Assembly (NCBI GenBank): GCA_964541225.1
Contig: CAZIPN010000012.1
Coordinates: 1 to 57,922 of the forward strand
Direction: 5' to 3'
From: CAZIPN01 sp964541225
Lineage (GTDB): Bacteria; Actinomycetota; Coriobacteriia; Anaerosomatales; JAAXUF01
Length of the DNA: 57,922 bases
This document shows positions 25,100 to 33,388 of this stretch, piece after piece (position 1 is the first letter of the stretch; every line of letters starts with the position of its first letter). The position numbers were made by a program, and so were the translations under genes. Under the pieces are notes generated by a model, which did no database searches, had not been told where the DNA came from, and saw only the letters and a list, made by a program, of their open reading frames with translations.

Positions 25100-25777
25100 G
25101 TGAACACGGTCGCCTCGCGCTACGGGGCGGTCCAGCGCCAGATCGGCGATGCCGCGGATGTCGTGGGGCGTGACCCGCGCGATGTCCTCACGGTAGCCGT
25201 CACCAAGACGCATGGGATCGATGTCATTCGGCAGGCGCTGGAGGCTGGAATCGTCGAGTTCGGCGAGAATCGGGTACAGGAGTTCCTCGGCAAGTACGGC
25301 TTGTTTCCCACGGCGCACTGGCATTTCATCGGCTCGTTGCAGACCAATAAGGTGAAGGACGTTGTCGGCAAGGCGCGGCTGATTCACTCGGTCGACTCGA
25401 TCAAGCTCCTCAACGAGATCGATCGGCGCGCAACGGCGGCAGGACTAGTGCAGCCGGTGCTTCTCGAGGTCAACGTGTCCGGTGAGGAGTCGAAGCACGG
25501 CTTTCGACCCGAGGACATGTCCGACGCATTGCTCGAAGTGTCGGGCGCGCGCGGTGTCTCCATCAGAGGGTTGATGACGATGGCGCCATTCGGCAGGCCA
25601 GAGGATGCTCGGTGGGTTTTTCGCGAGCTACGCGAGCTTCGCGACTCGCTCAGAGAGATGCCGCTCGATGGTGTAGAGTTAGACGAACTTTCGATGGGCA
25701 TGAGCAACGATTTCCGCGTGGCCGTCGAAGAGGGTGCGACTATCGTGCGCGTTGGCAGCGCCATCTTCGGCAGGTAG
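25100..25777 (+). CDS. YggS/PROSC-family PLP homeostasis protein
   Basis: 225-aa alanine-racemase-fold PLP-binding protein that maintains pyridoxal-phosphate homeostasis. PLP lysine in LTVAVTKTHGID; then EFGENRVQEFLGKY, HFIGSLQTNKVKDV, LEVNVSGEESKHGF, IRGLMTMAPFG and DELSMGMSNDFRVAVEEG, all family signatures. The GTG start lies 3 nt after the phoU stop, so the two are co-transcribed. In most Gram-positives yggS lies directly between pgeF and sepF. Confidence 0.95.
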   Translation: MNTVASRYGAVQRQIGDAADVVGRDPRDVLTVAVTKTHGIDVIRQALEAGIVEFGENRVQEFLGKYGLFPTAHWHFIGSLQTNKVKDVVGKARLIHSVDSIKLLNEIDRRATAAGLVQPVLLEVNVSGEESKHGFRPEDMSDALLEVSGARGVSIRGLMTMAPFGRPEDARWVFRELRELRDSLREMPLDGVELDELSMGMSNDFRVAVEEGATIVRVGSAIFGR

Positions 25778-25798
25778 CCCCGGCACAAGGAGACACCA

Positions 25799-26398
25799 GT
25801 GAGCGTTTGGCACAATCTCAAGGTGCGACTTGGTCTTGAGGACGACTGGGACGACGAGTACTACGAAGAAGAAAGTGGTGGCTACCACGAGCCGGACGAG
25901 GACGAAGCGTTCGCGCCTGCTCGTGGCGAGCCGCCCTATGAGTCCCCGTATGGTTCGGGAGCTGGCCCAGGCGCCGTGCGTCGGCTCGACCGCGGGCCCG
26001 ATCTTGAGCGCGCTCGCAGCGGTTCGAGAGACATGGGTCGCGGCCACGATTCTTCTCGAGGGGATGTGTCTTTGCGCAGCGTGCCGACAGGTGCGACTGC
26101 TGCCAAGCCGGTCTCCGGCAACATGAAGATGCACATCGTGGAGCCGAAGAGCTTCACTGAGGCGCAGAGCATTGGAGACAAGTTCAAGCAGGGGACTCCG
26201 GTGATCATGAATCTCTCGATGACGTCGCCAGATCTCGCCAAGCGCCTGCTCGATTTCGCATCGGGGCTGACATACGGTTTGGATGGCGGCCTGCAGAAGG
26301 TTTCCGAGCGCGTCTTCATGCTCACCCCGCACAATGTGGATGTGTCTGATGCTGATCGGCGTCGTTTGCGCGACACCGGTCTGTTCTCAGTCGACTAG
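25799..26398 (+). CDS. sepF: Cell division protein SepF
   Basis: 199-aa FtsZ membrane anchor. An N-terminal amphipathic helix (VWHNLKVRLGLEDDW) is followed by an acidic, disordered linker (~residues 16-100) and the globular SepF domain (NMKMHIVEPKSFTEAQSIGDK, PVIMNLSMTSPDLAKRLLDFASG, LTYGLDGGLQKVSERVFMLT). The GTG start has AAGGAG 6 nt upstream. It replaces FtsA in tethering FtsZ. Confidence 0.95.
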   Translation: MSVWHNLKVRLGLEDDWDDEYYEEESGGYHEPDEDEAFAPARGEPPYESPYGSGAGPGAVRRLDRGPDLERARSGSRDMGRGHDSSRGDVSLRSVPTGATAAKPVSGNMKMHIVEPKSFTEAQSIGDKFKQGTPVIMNLSMTSPDLAKRLLDFASGLTYGLDGGLQKVSERVFMLTPHNVDVSDADRRRLRDTGLFSVD

Positions 26399-26423
26399 TA
26401 CGCTCGTCAGAAGGACGTCACTG

Positions 26424-27245
26424 ATGACCGATCAGACCTCGCGATTCAAGGGTTCCCTCGTTGTGATCGGCGGAGGCCGGATGGGCGAGGCAATTGTCGG
26501 CGGGCTGACGGAATCTCGCGCCGTGTCAGCACAGTCGATTGTTGTCGCTGAACCGGCGGCGAAGCGCCGAGAGGCGCTTGCTGCGTCGCATCGGATCCGC
26601 ACGGTGGCTGACGCCGCTGAGGCTTTGCCGGCCGATCTCGTCATCCTGGCAGTGAAACCTCAAGTCATCGACCATGTAGTATCCGAACTCTCGAGTCGGC
26701 TGGGCGACTCACTCGTTGTCTCGATCGCGGTCGGAGTGTCGTGCGCTCGGCTCGAAGCGCTGCTTCCTGCAGGCACTGCCGTGGTGCGTGTCATGCCGAA
26801 TACGCCCGCCCTTGTGGGCGAGGCGATGTCGGTGGTGAGCGGTGGGACCGAGGCGAGTGAGGAGCAGGTGAAGCTCGTGACCGCGCTCTTCGGAGAACTC
26901 GGCGCGTCGCTCGTGCTTGAGGAACGGTTCCAGAATGCAGCGGCGGCTATCTCAGGTTCGGGGCCGGCCTACTTCGCACTTGTCGTGGACGCTCTCGCAC
27001 GCGCTGGCGTGCGTCAGGGCCTGTCGCGAGACGTTGCCCAGACTCTCGCGATTCAGACAATGCGCGGCACCGCCACAATGCTAGCGGAAACGGACATGCA
27101 CCCCGAGTCTCTGGTTGACGGCGTGGCAAGTCCAGGCGGAACAACAATTGCCGCGGTTGAAGTCCTGGAGAGTCGCGCTGTGAGGGCCGCGTTCGCCGAT
27201 GCGGTCGCCGCGGCGGTTCACCGAGCCAAGGAGCTTGGCTCGTGA
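26424..27245 (+). CDS. proC: Pyrroline-5-carboxylate reductase
   Basis: Last step of proline synthesis, NAD(P)H-dependent, 273 aa. Rossmann motif LVVIGGGRMGEAIVGGL, VILAVKPQVIDHV, VRVMPNTPALVGEAMSV, SGSGPAYFALVVDALARAG and the signature LVDGVASPGGTTIAAVEVLE. AAGGA precedes ATG 26424. It overlaps yggT by 4 nt. proC between sepF and yggT is a known variant of this cluster. Confidence 0.96.
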   Translation: MTDQTSRFKGSLVVIGGGRMGEAIVGGLTESRAVSAQSIVVAEPAAKRREALAASHRIRTVADAAEALPADLVILAVKPQVIDHVVSELSSRLGDSLVVSIAVGVSCARLEALLPAGTAVVRVMPNTPALVGEAMSVVSGGTEASEEQVKLVTALFGELGASLVLEERFQNAAAAISGSGPAYFALVVDALARAGVRQGLSRDVAQTLAIQTMRGTATMLAETDMHPESLVDGVASPGGTTIAAVEVLESRAVRAAFADAVAAAVHRAKELGS

Positions 27246-27499
27246 GCCCGGATCTCTTCAGCATCATCAACACGATCCTGCGGTTCTACGAGGCACTGAT
27301 TGTGGTGTACGTGCTCATGTCCTGGTTCCCGATGCGGGGTATGCTCTACGACGTCTACCGAGTACTAGCGAGCGTCGTCGAGCCCTATGTCGGTATCTTC
27401 CGGCGGTTCATTCCGCCTCTCGGCGGTCTCGACTTTTCGCCTTGGGTGGCGATTCTCGTGCTCGAGTTTGCTAATGTCGCGATAATGAGACTCGCATGA
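27242..27499 (+). CDS. YggT family membrane protein
   Basis: 85-aa integral membrane protein with two hydrophobic segments (residues ~6-25 and ~64-80) and the family motifs YVLMSWFPM and VVEPYVGIFRRFIPPLGGLDFSPW. The function is unsettled; the family co-occurs with sepF/divIVA and has been linked to division and membrane stress. It starts within the proC stop (GTGA). Confidence 0.92.
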   Translation: MSPDLFSIINTILRFYEALIVVYVLMSWFPMRGMLYDVYRVLASVVEPYVGIFRRFIPPLGGLDFSPWVAILVLEFANVAIMRLA

Positions 27500-27536
27500 G
27501 ACTGTGGCACGCGAGACGAACTGGAAGGACCGAACG

Positions 27537-28436
27537 ATGAAGCTCACCGCGCTCGACATCCACCACAAGGAGTTCCGCCGCTCGTTGCGCGGCTACAGTG
27601 AAGAGGACGTTGATGAGTTCCTCGATCAGGTGGCCGACGAGTTTGATCGCCTGTTCAAGGAGAACATCGACTTCACCGAGAAGCTTGAGCAGGCAAACGA
27701 GCGAGTTCGAGCGTACCAGTCCATGGAGGCGACGCTCAACAACACCCTTCTGTCGGCACAGCGATCCGCCGAGGAAATCGTGAACAAAGCCGGTCTTGAG
27801 GCCGACTCGATGCTTCGCGATGCGGAGTTGAAGGCTAAAGAGATCATTCACAACGCGCTTCAGAAGAAGCAGACCGTTGCCAATGAGCTCGTACGAATCA
27901 AGCACGCCGAGGAGGAGTTCCGTGCGCGCTACAAGTCGCTGCTCGAAGGACAGTTGCGGGACGTGAGTGAGATTGCGTTGCCTGATGATGTCGACGTGCT
28001 CCTGGATGACTCGGACGGCTTGATAGGCACCATAGATGTGCGACCGAGCACACAACAACTGGTGGCATCGACCTCGGCATTTCCGCCGCCTTCGGCTGCC
28101 GCACCGGTGCCAGCCGAGACAGCGCCGCATCGAGAGGCTCCTGCATCCGATGGCGCTCCACCGGTATTTGACTACGCATCTGAAGCAGAATCCTTCGCAA
28201 TGGTGGGGACTGCTTCTGGCGACGCATCAGAAGTAGTGGCCGAATCAGCTGCTGAGACTGGCGTGCTCGAACCGCCAGAGTCAGGTTTCGTATCCAGCGT
28301 GTCGCTCGGCGAGGTCGGAGCGCCTGATCTGCCGGACGGCCCGGTCGAGCTGACGGAGCCCGGGGAGTTCGAGCTGCCTGGCTTCGAGGTCTTGGGTGAG
28401 CGCGAGGCCGACACCGACATCGAGGAGATCGACTAG
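27537..28436 (+). CDS. divIVA: DivIVA (Wag31-like) polar/septal organiser
   Basis: 299-aa membrane-curvature protein. The N-terminal lipid-binding domain (LTALDIHHKEFRRSLRGYS, EEDVDEFLDQVADEFDRLF) is followed by a long coiled coil (residues ~35-140) and an Ala/Pro/Glu-rich acidic C-terminal region (~160-299) without recognisable domains, which is long for the family. ATG 27537 with AAGGA upstream gives the conserved N-terminus; an upstream GTG at 27504 adds non-conserved residues. In actinobacteria it recruits wall synthesis to poles and septa. Confidence 0.93.
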   Translation: MKLTALDIHHKEFRRSLRGYSEEDVDEFLDQVADEFDRLFKENIDFTEKLEQANERVRAYQSMEATLNNTLLSAQRSAEEIVNKAGLEADSMLRDAELKAKEIIHNALQKKQTVANELVRIKHAEEEFRARYKSLLEGQLRDVSEIALPDDVDVLLDDSDGLIGTIDVRPSTQQLVASTSAFPPPSAAAPVPAETAPHREAPASDGAPPVFDYASEAESFAMVGTASGDASEVVAESAAETGVLEPPESGFVSSVSLGEVGAPDLPDGPVELTEPGEFELPGFEVLGEREADTDIEEID

Positions 28437-28442
28437 CCTGAC

Positions 28443-28721
28443 GTGGCGACCCTCGCCGTACACGTGACTCCGAAGTCCGGCCGAGACGAGTTGGTCGGCT
28501 GGAAGGGAAGCGAGCTGTATGTTCGGGTCACGTCAGCACCTGAAGGCGGAAAAGCGAACGCGGCGGTGTGCAAGCTGATCGCCAGCGAACTCGGAATACC
28601 GAAGTCGTCTGTTCGCGTACGCAGGGGAGAGACTTCGCGGCACAAGATCCTTGAGGCTGACGGCGTGGAAGAAACAGACGTAGCGGTTCTGTGCGGTGGT
28701 CCGGACGCAGCGTTGTTCTAG
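28443..28721 (+). CDS. DUF167 (YggU) family protein
   Basis: 92-aa small alpha/beta protein of unknown function. Family signature: VHVTPKSGRDELVGW, YVRVTSAPEGGKANAAVCKLIA, GIPKSSVRVRRGETSRHK. The GTG start lies 6 nt after divIVA, so it is probably in the same operon. Confidence 0.9.
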   Translation: MATLAVHVTPKSGRDELVGWKGSELYVRVTSAPEGGKANAAVCKLIASELGIPKSSVRVRRGETSRHKILEADGVEETDVAVLCGGPDAALF

Positions 28722-28749
28722 GCGGATGTGACGAGGGGAGGGGACTTCG

Positions 28750-29025
28750 ATGGACGGGGCGCAGTTCGAGCGGGTCGCCGTCGTGGTGGAAACCGCGGAG
28801 CGGACATTTCGAGGCTATCTGCACAAGCCGGTTCTCGAGCCCAATCACAGGCTTTCGGACTACCTGAACAACTACGACCGGACGTTCTTGTGTCTGTCGG
28901 AGGTGGCGATCAACGATCGCGGGCAGACGCATCGCCCAGGTGAGAAACGTGAATTTGTGGCCATCGCGACGACGGCAATTTCTTTCATTGCTCCGATGCA
29001 GGGTGGTGACCATTCGGGCGTGTAG
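28750..29025 (+). CDS. Conserved-looking small protein, unrecognised
   Basis: 91-aa soluble protein, no signal or membrane segment. Beta-rich look: FERVAVVVETAERTFRGYLHK, RLSDYLNNYDRTFLCLSEVAIND and REFVAIATTAISFIAP. The alternating hydrophobic pattern suggests a small beta-barrel or Sm/PilZ-sized domain, which is inference. A strong GAGGGGAGGGG site precedes the ATG. It lies between the DUF167 gene and the ileS promoter, so it is the last gene of the divIVA operon. Confidence 0.8.
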   Translation: MDGAQFERVAVVVETAERTFRGYLHKPVLEPNHRLSDYLNNYDRTFLCLSEVAINDRGQTHRPGEKREFVAIATTAISFIAPMQGGDHSGV

Positions 29026-29029
29026 GTCG

Positions 29030-29058
29030 TTGACCGGCCCAATCGGCTAGGCAATAAT
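29030..29058 (+). promoter_or_regulatory. Promoter of the ileS T-box leader
   Basis: TTGACC (29030-29035), 17-nt spacer, AATAAT (29053-29058): a near-consensus SigA-type promoter. It starts 5 nt after the previous stop. Predicted start near 29065, about 46 nt before T-box stem I. Confidence 0.8.
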
Positions 29059-29110
29059 GCGGCACACCGCGCGCTTTGCGGACAGCTGCATAGCACCAAT
29101 AGGCGAAGAC

Positions 29111-29375
29111 GGGGACGAGTACGCGTCGACAGCGCCATCTCAGCGAGCGGGGACAGTGCAAGCCCGCATGGAGCGCGCACGCCGAAGATCACCCCATCAG
29201 CCTCGAACCGAACCGCTCACGCGCAGTAGGCTTCGACGGGAAGCTCCCGTTATCGAGCAACCGAGTGGCGCATCTCGGCGGGTTGGCCGTGACGCAAGCT
29301 GGGTGGTACCGCGGAGCGGCTTTGCGATCTCGAAGCGTGCTTCGTCCCGGCGATCGAGGACGAGCGCGTTTTTTT
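29111..29375 (+). promoter_or_regulatory. T-box riboswitch (Ile, AUC specifier) with terminator
   Basis: tRNA-Ile-sensing leader of ileS. Stem I base: GGGG 29111-29114 with CCCC 29192-29195; AGTA S-turn motif at 29118-29121; distal hairpin GCGGG/CCCGC enclosing GACAGTGCAAG for tRNA-elbow contact. The specifier loop has GAAG then ATC (29188-29190) and A, i.e. isoleucine. Stem III is ACGGGA/TCCCGT, followed by TTATCGAGC. The T-box core TGGGTGGTACCGCG lies at 29300-29313. Terminator: 29339-29347 (GCTTCGTCC) pairs with 29358-29365 (GGACGAGC), one bulge, then seven Ts at 29369-29375. Uncharged tRNA-Ile should favour read-through. Confidence 0.93.
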
Positions 29376-29415
29376 GTGCCCGCATGTGGCGGGCCAGGGA
29401 AAGGGTGAATACGTC

Positions 29416-32205
29416 GTGGCGCAGGACTTCAAGCAGACCATGAATCTCCCGCAGACCGAGTTCCCCATGCGGGCGAAGTTGGCTACGCGCGAGAACGAGT
29501 GGCTTGCGTTCTGGAACGAGATCGACTTGTACAAGGAGTCGCTCGCGGCACGGGCCGGAGCCGAGGCGTTCGTTCTGCACGATGGACCGCCATACGCCAA
29601 CGGACACATTCACATGGGGACGGCGTACAACAAGGTGCTCAAGGACCTCGTCGTCAAGTACAAGTCCATGCGAGGCTATTTTGCGCCGTACGTTCCGGGC
29701 TGGGATTGTCATGGCCAGCCGATTGAGCATCAGGTTGAGAAGAACCTCGGCCCTGCCAAGATGAGGGAGACTTCCCAGGCCGAGCTCAGAGCCATGTGTC
29801 ACGACTACGCCTTGGAATTCGTAGACGTGCAGCGCGAGGAGTTCAAACGTCTGGGTGTGCGGGGCGATTGGGATGACCCGTACCTCACCCTTAAGCACAG
29901 CTACGAAGCGGGCGACGTCAGGGTGTTCTCGATGTTGTACGCGGCGGGTGCAATCTACAAAGGCCGCAAGCCGATCCACTGGTGCAAGCGATGCCACACG
30001 GCTCTTGCTGAGGCTGAGATCGAGTATTCCGACGAGCAGAGTGACAGCATCTACGTGAAGTTTAGGTTCGCCGATGAAGTGCCTGCGTTTTCCTCGGCAG
30101 GAATGCCGGTGAGCGTGTTGATCTGGACCACGACCCCGTGGACGCTTCCGGCGAATGTGGCGGTCACCCTATCCGATGATGCCGACTACGTTGGCGTGAT
30201 CGTCGACGGCGAAGTACTAGTGTTCGCGGAAGCGCTCGTCGAAGCAGTCAGTGATGTGGCCGGATGGGAGAGCGTGACGCTCGTGGCCGGATCCGATGGA
30301 GAGCCCGTGCGGGTCAAGGGTCGTGAGCTCGCGGGTCTGCACTACCGTCAACCCGTACACGAGAGTGTGCTCGGCGTGATCATCACCGGGGAGCACGTGG
30401 AGCTCACGACGGGAACAGGTGCTGTGCATACGGCGCCGGGCCACGGTGAGGAGGACTACCTGGTCGGGATGAAGTTCGATCTTCCGATGCCGATGCCTGT
30501 TGATGACAGCGGCGTTTTCGACGCAGGTGGCGGACCATTTGCCGGGCTCTCGGTAGACGATGCGAATCCCGTCATCATTGAGTGGCTGAAGGAACAGGGC
30601 TCACTTCTGGCTGCGGGCACGATGAGCCACAGCTATCCCCACTGCTGGCGTTGCAAGCAACCGGTGATCTTCCGCGCGACTGACCAGTGGTTCGTCTCGA
30701 TGGATGCGACCCACCTGCGTGAAGCGGCGTTGCGCGAGATTGAGAAGGTGGAGTGGATCCCCGGATGGTCGATCAATCGCCTTTCATCGATGGTCGCCGA
30801 TCGCCCTGACTGGTGCATTAGCCGTCAGCGTGCCTGGGGCATCCCGATTCCTGTCTTCGAGTGCGCGGCGTGCGGAGAGACGGTTGCCACGCCACAAACC
30901 TTCTCGGCGGTTGAAGAGCTGTTCGCGACCGAGGGGGCAGACGCGTGGTTCACGAAGCAACCGAGCGAGTACCTGCCGGCGGGAACAGCGTGTCCGCGCT
31001 GCGGCGGCACGGAGCTCAAGACAGAGACTGACATCCTGGATGTGTGGTTCGAGTCGGGTGTGTCCCACACGAGCGTGCTCGACGCCCGTCCCGAACTGTC
31101 GCGTCCTGCCACGATGTACCTGGAGGGTAGCGACCAGCACCGCGGGTGGTTCCAAAGCTCGCTGCTCACCAGTGTCGGGGCCTACGATGCCGCGCCGTTC
31201 GAGAAGGTTCTCACGCACGGCTTCATTGTCGATGGCGATGGGCGCAAGATGTCGAAGTCTCTCGGCAATGTGATCTCTCCGCTCGACGTGATCGCGAAGT
31301 CGGGCGCCGACATCGTGCGCCTGTGGGTGGCTGCCGCCGACTACAGTCAAGACGTGAGCGTCTCTGACGAGATCCTCGACCGTACGAGCGAGGCGTATCG
31401 GCGAATCCGCAACACGTTCCGTTTCTTGCTCTCGAACCTCAACGATTTCGACGTGGCCACGGACTCAGTCGATTGGGCCGACATGCCCGAGCTCGACCGG
31501 TTCGCGATGGCGACGCTCGCAGCGACGTTCGACGCTGTGACCGCTGCCTACGATGAGTGGCGCTTCCATGCCGTGTACCGCACGATTTACGAGTATGTCG
31601 GCGAGCTGTCTGGCGTCTACCTCGACGTGCTCAAAGATCGGCTCTACGCCGATGCGGCCGCGAGCCTGTCGCGGCGCAGCGCCCAGACAGTGCTCTCAGC
31701 GATTCTCGGCGTACTCGTTCGAGTCCTGGCACCGATCCTGTCCTTCACCTGCGAGGAAGTCTGGCAGTTCATGCCGGATTCCTTGCGCGATGCCAAGAGC
31801 GTGCATCTCTCGGACTGGCCGAGTGTGAGCGTTCCGAGCGAAGAGGCTGCCCAGCTCAGGACGGCGTACGCGAGTGTGCTGGAGGTTCGTGAGGTGGTCA
31901 CCAAGGCGCTCGAGGAGGCGCGCAACGCCAAAGTGATTGGCAAGAGCCAAGAGGCCGAGGTGCACGTGGATGCTCCTGTTGGCACACACCAGATCCTGGA
32001 GGCTCGCGGAGCGACCGCACTCGCGGAGCTTTTCATCGTCGCGAGGGTTCATCTGCGGATCGCCGATGAGATAGGGGTTCAGGTGCACCCGGCTCCAGGC
32101 GAGAAATGCCCCCGCTGTTGGAACGTGCGAACGCTGGGCGTGGACGAGAGACACCCCGAGGTGTGCGAGCGCTGCGCCGGGGTCTTGGAGTTGCTGGGCG
32201 GCTAG
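29416..32205 (+). CDS. ileS: Isoleucyl-tRNA synthetase
   Basis: Charges tRNA-Ile, 929 aa. HIGH-type motif HIHMG from residue ~64 (in GPPYANGHIHMGTAYNK), editing (CP1) domain with WTTTPWTLPANVAVTLS and GTGAVHTAPGHGEEDY, WCISRQRAWGIPIP, KMSKS from ~611 (GRKMSKSLGNVI), anticodon-binding domain, and a C-terminal zinc finger (CPRCW ... CERC). GTG 29416 has an AAAGGGTG site and gives the family N-terminus; a start at 29374 would overlap the terminator T-run. Expression depends on the T-box leader. Confidence 0.97.
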   Translation: MAQDFKQTMNLPQTEFPMRAKLATRENEWLAFWNEIDLYKESLAARAGAEAFVLHDGPPYANGHIHMGTAYNKVLKDLVVKYKSMRGYFAPYVPGWDCHGQPIEHQVEKNLGPAKMRETSQAELRAMCHDYALEFVDVQREEFKRLGVRGDWDDPYLTLKHSYEAGDVRVFSMLYAAGAIYKGRKPIHWCKRCHTALAEAEIEYSDEQSDSIYVKFRFADEVPAFSSAGMPVSVLIWTTTPWTLPANVAVTLSDDADYVGVIVDGEVLVFAEALVEAVSDVAGWESVTLVAGSDGEPVRVKGRELAGLHYRQPVHESVLGVIITGEHVELTTGTGAVHTAPGHGEEDYLVGMKFDLPMPMPVDDSGVFDAGGGPFAGLSVDDANPVIIEWLKEQGSLLAAGTMSHSYPHCWRCKQPVIFRATDQWFVSMDATHLREAALREIEKVEWIPGWSINRLSSMVADRPDWCISRQRAWGIPIPVFECAACGETVATPQTFSAVEELFATEGADAWFTKQPSEYLPAGTACPRCGGTELKTETDILDVWFESGVSHTSVLDARPELSRPATMYLEGSDQHRGWFQSSLLTSVGAYDAAPFEKVLTHGFIVDGDGRKMSKSLGNVISPLDVIAKSGADIVRLWVAAADYSQDVSVSDEILDRTSEAYRRIRNTFRFLLSNLNDFDVATDSVDWADMPELDRFAMATLAATFDAVTAAYDEWRFHAVYRTIYEYVGELSGVYLDVLKDRLYADAAASLSRRSAQTVLSAILGVLVRVLAPILSFTCEEVWQFMPDSLRDAKSVHLSDWPSVSVPSEEAAQLRTAYASVLEVREVVTKALEEARNAKVIGKSQEAEVHVDAPVGTHQILEARGATALAELFIVARVHLRIADEIGVQVHPAPGEKCPRCWNVRTLGVDERHPEVCERCAGVLELLGG

Positions 32206-32319
32206 TCTCGGCCGGTGATGGTCGCACTCGGCGGGCAGAGGATGTTGGCGGACAGGATTGCCACGATCCGAGGCGAAGCCCGATAGGTGACTTCTCGCAG
32301 CATATTGAGCAAGACCGGG

Positions 32320-32328
32320 TGCTACAAT
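32320..32328 (+). promoter_or_regulatory. Extended -10 promoter for dksA-like gene
   Basis: TGCTACAAT (extended -10 TGn plus TACAAT) in the 188-nt gap between ileS and the zinc-finger gene. No clear -35. Predicted start near 32335 gives a leader of ~59 nt. Confidence 0.5.
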
Positions 32329-32345
32329 CGTGTGCGTGAATCCTC

Positions 32346-32369
32346 GCGCCTGGCATTCGTGCCGGGCGC
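32346..32369 (+). repeat. UUCG-capped hairpin in the dksA-like leader
   Basis: GCGCCTGGCA (32346-32355), loop TTCG, TGCCGGGCGC (32360-32369): a 10-bp stem with one G-T wobble and a stable tetraloop, 24 nt before the ATG. No T-run follows. It could be a weak ileS terminator, an mRNA stabiliser or a regulatory hairpin. Confidence 0.65.
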
Positions 32370-32393
32370 GTGCAGCAGAGAGAGGGATCCGGA

Positions 32394-32756
32394 ATGATCG
32401 ACGATGCGGTGCTGGCAGGCATTGCCGCTCGGCTTGAAGCTGACCGCGAGCGGCTCGAGGCCGCAATCGCTGACCTGAGCCATCGGGAGTCTCTCTCGGA
32501 AGCAAGTGGCGAGAATGCGTATCGGGATCACATGGCCGATCAGGGGAGCGCCACTTTCGAGCGCGACCTCGAGATGACGTTCGAGGAAAACGAGCGAGAA
32601 GCTCTCGAGGAGGTCGTTGCAGCACTCAACCGACTGGAGGCCGGAACGTACGGCATTTGCTCGCGCTGCGGAGCCGAGATACCCCGAGCCCGACTTGAAG
32701 CCATGCCCACGGCTACCCTGTGCGTCACGTGCAAAGCAGCAGACGAGACCCGCTGA
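32394..32756 (+). CDS. DksA/TraR-type zinc-finger protein
   Basis: 120-aa protein with a helical coiled-coil N-terminus (residues ~1-80; ARLEADRERLEAAIADLSH) and a C-terminal four-cysteine zinc finger (CSRCGAEIPRARLEA ... CVTC). Such proteins bind the RNA polymerase secondary channel; in Gram-positives they are often YteA- or general-stress-related, and true DksA function is unproven. ATG 32394 follows GAGAGGG. It overlaps lspA. Confidence 0.88.
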   Translation: MIDDAVLAGIAARLEADRERLEAAIADLSHRESLSEASGENAYRDHMADQGSATFERDLEMTFEENEREALEEVVAALNRLEAGTYGICSRCGAEIPRARLEAMPTATLCVTCKAADETR

Positions 32757-33388
32757 ACCTGACCCACCCGGGCTGGGTCTTCGTCGCGACCGGAATCACG
32801 TGGTTAGTCGTTGACCAGGTGACCAAGATGGTAGTGCGCGCAACGATGCACACTGGCGAGACGATCGACGGCTTCGTCCCATACCTCATCAACCTCACGT
32901 TCGTGCGCAATTCAGGCGCGGCTTTTGGACTGTTTCCCGGCCAGCGGCCTGTGTTCGTCCTCACATCGTTGCTTGTGCTCTTCGTGATCGCGGCATATTG
33001 GAGACGAGCGCGTCCTCGGCAGTGGCCCGTCGTGATTGCGTTCGCCCTTGTCGCAGGCGGCTCTGTGGGAAACCTCATCGACCGTGCCTTCATTGGACGG
33101 GTCACCGACTTCTTTGAGTTTGCCTTCGTCGAGTTTCCCGTTTTCAACGTCGCAGACATCGGCATTGTGCTCGGAGTCGCCATTCTCATGGTGTGGATTC
33201 TGTTTGGGCCGGAGCCGTTGGGGGCTGGCGCTCGGGATGGCGAGTCATCAGGCGATGAGTCAGGCGCGCATGAGGGAGAGACAGATGCGCGTCCCGGTGG
33301 CGAAGCGAGCGGACGTGCATCTGTGCAGCGTGCGGACGACGTCGGCCGGGTTCGTTCGAGGGCAGACGCTGGCAACACCTCCTCATGA
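32720..33388 (+). CDS. lspA: Lipoprotein signal peptidase II
   Basis: Aspartyl membrane protease that cleaves prolipoprotein signal peptides, ~222 aa. Four hydrophobic segments with WLVVDQVTK, FVRNSGAAFGLF, GGSVGNLIDRAFIGRVTDF (first catalytic Asp region) and FNVADIGIVLG (second catalytic Asp). The last ~55 residues are a hydrophilic Gly/Glu/Asp/Arg-rich tail beyond the usual end. The start is uncertain: GTG 32720 or GTG 32729, both inside the preceding gene and without a clear site. Overlaps rluD by 4 nt. Confidence 0.93.
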   Translation: MRHVQSSRRDPLNLTHPGWVFVATGITWLVVDQVTKMVVRATMHTGETIDGFVPYLINLTFVRNSGAAFGLFPGQRPVFVLTSLLVLFVIAAYWRRARPRQWPVVIAFALVAGGSVGNLIDRAFIGRVTDFFEFAFVEFPVFNVADIGIVLGVAILMVWILFGPEPLGAGARDGESSGDESGAHEGETDARPGGEASGRASVQRADDVGRVRSRADAGNTSS

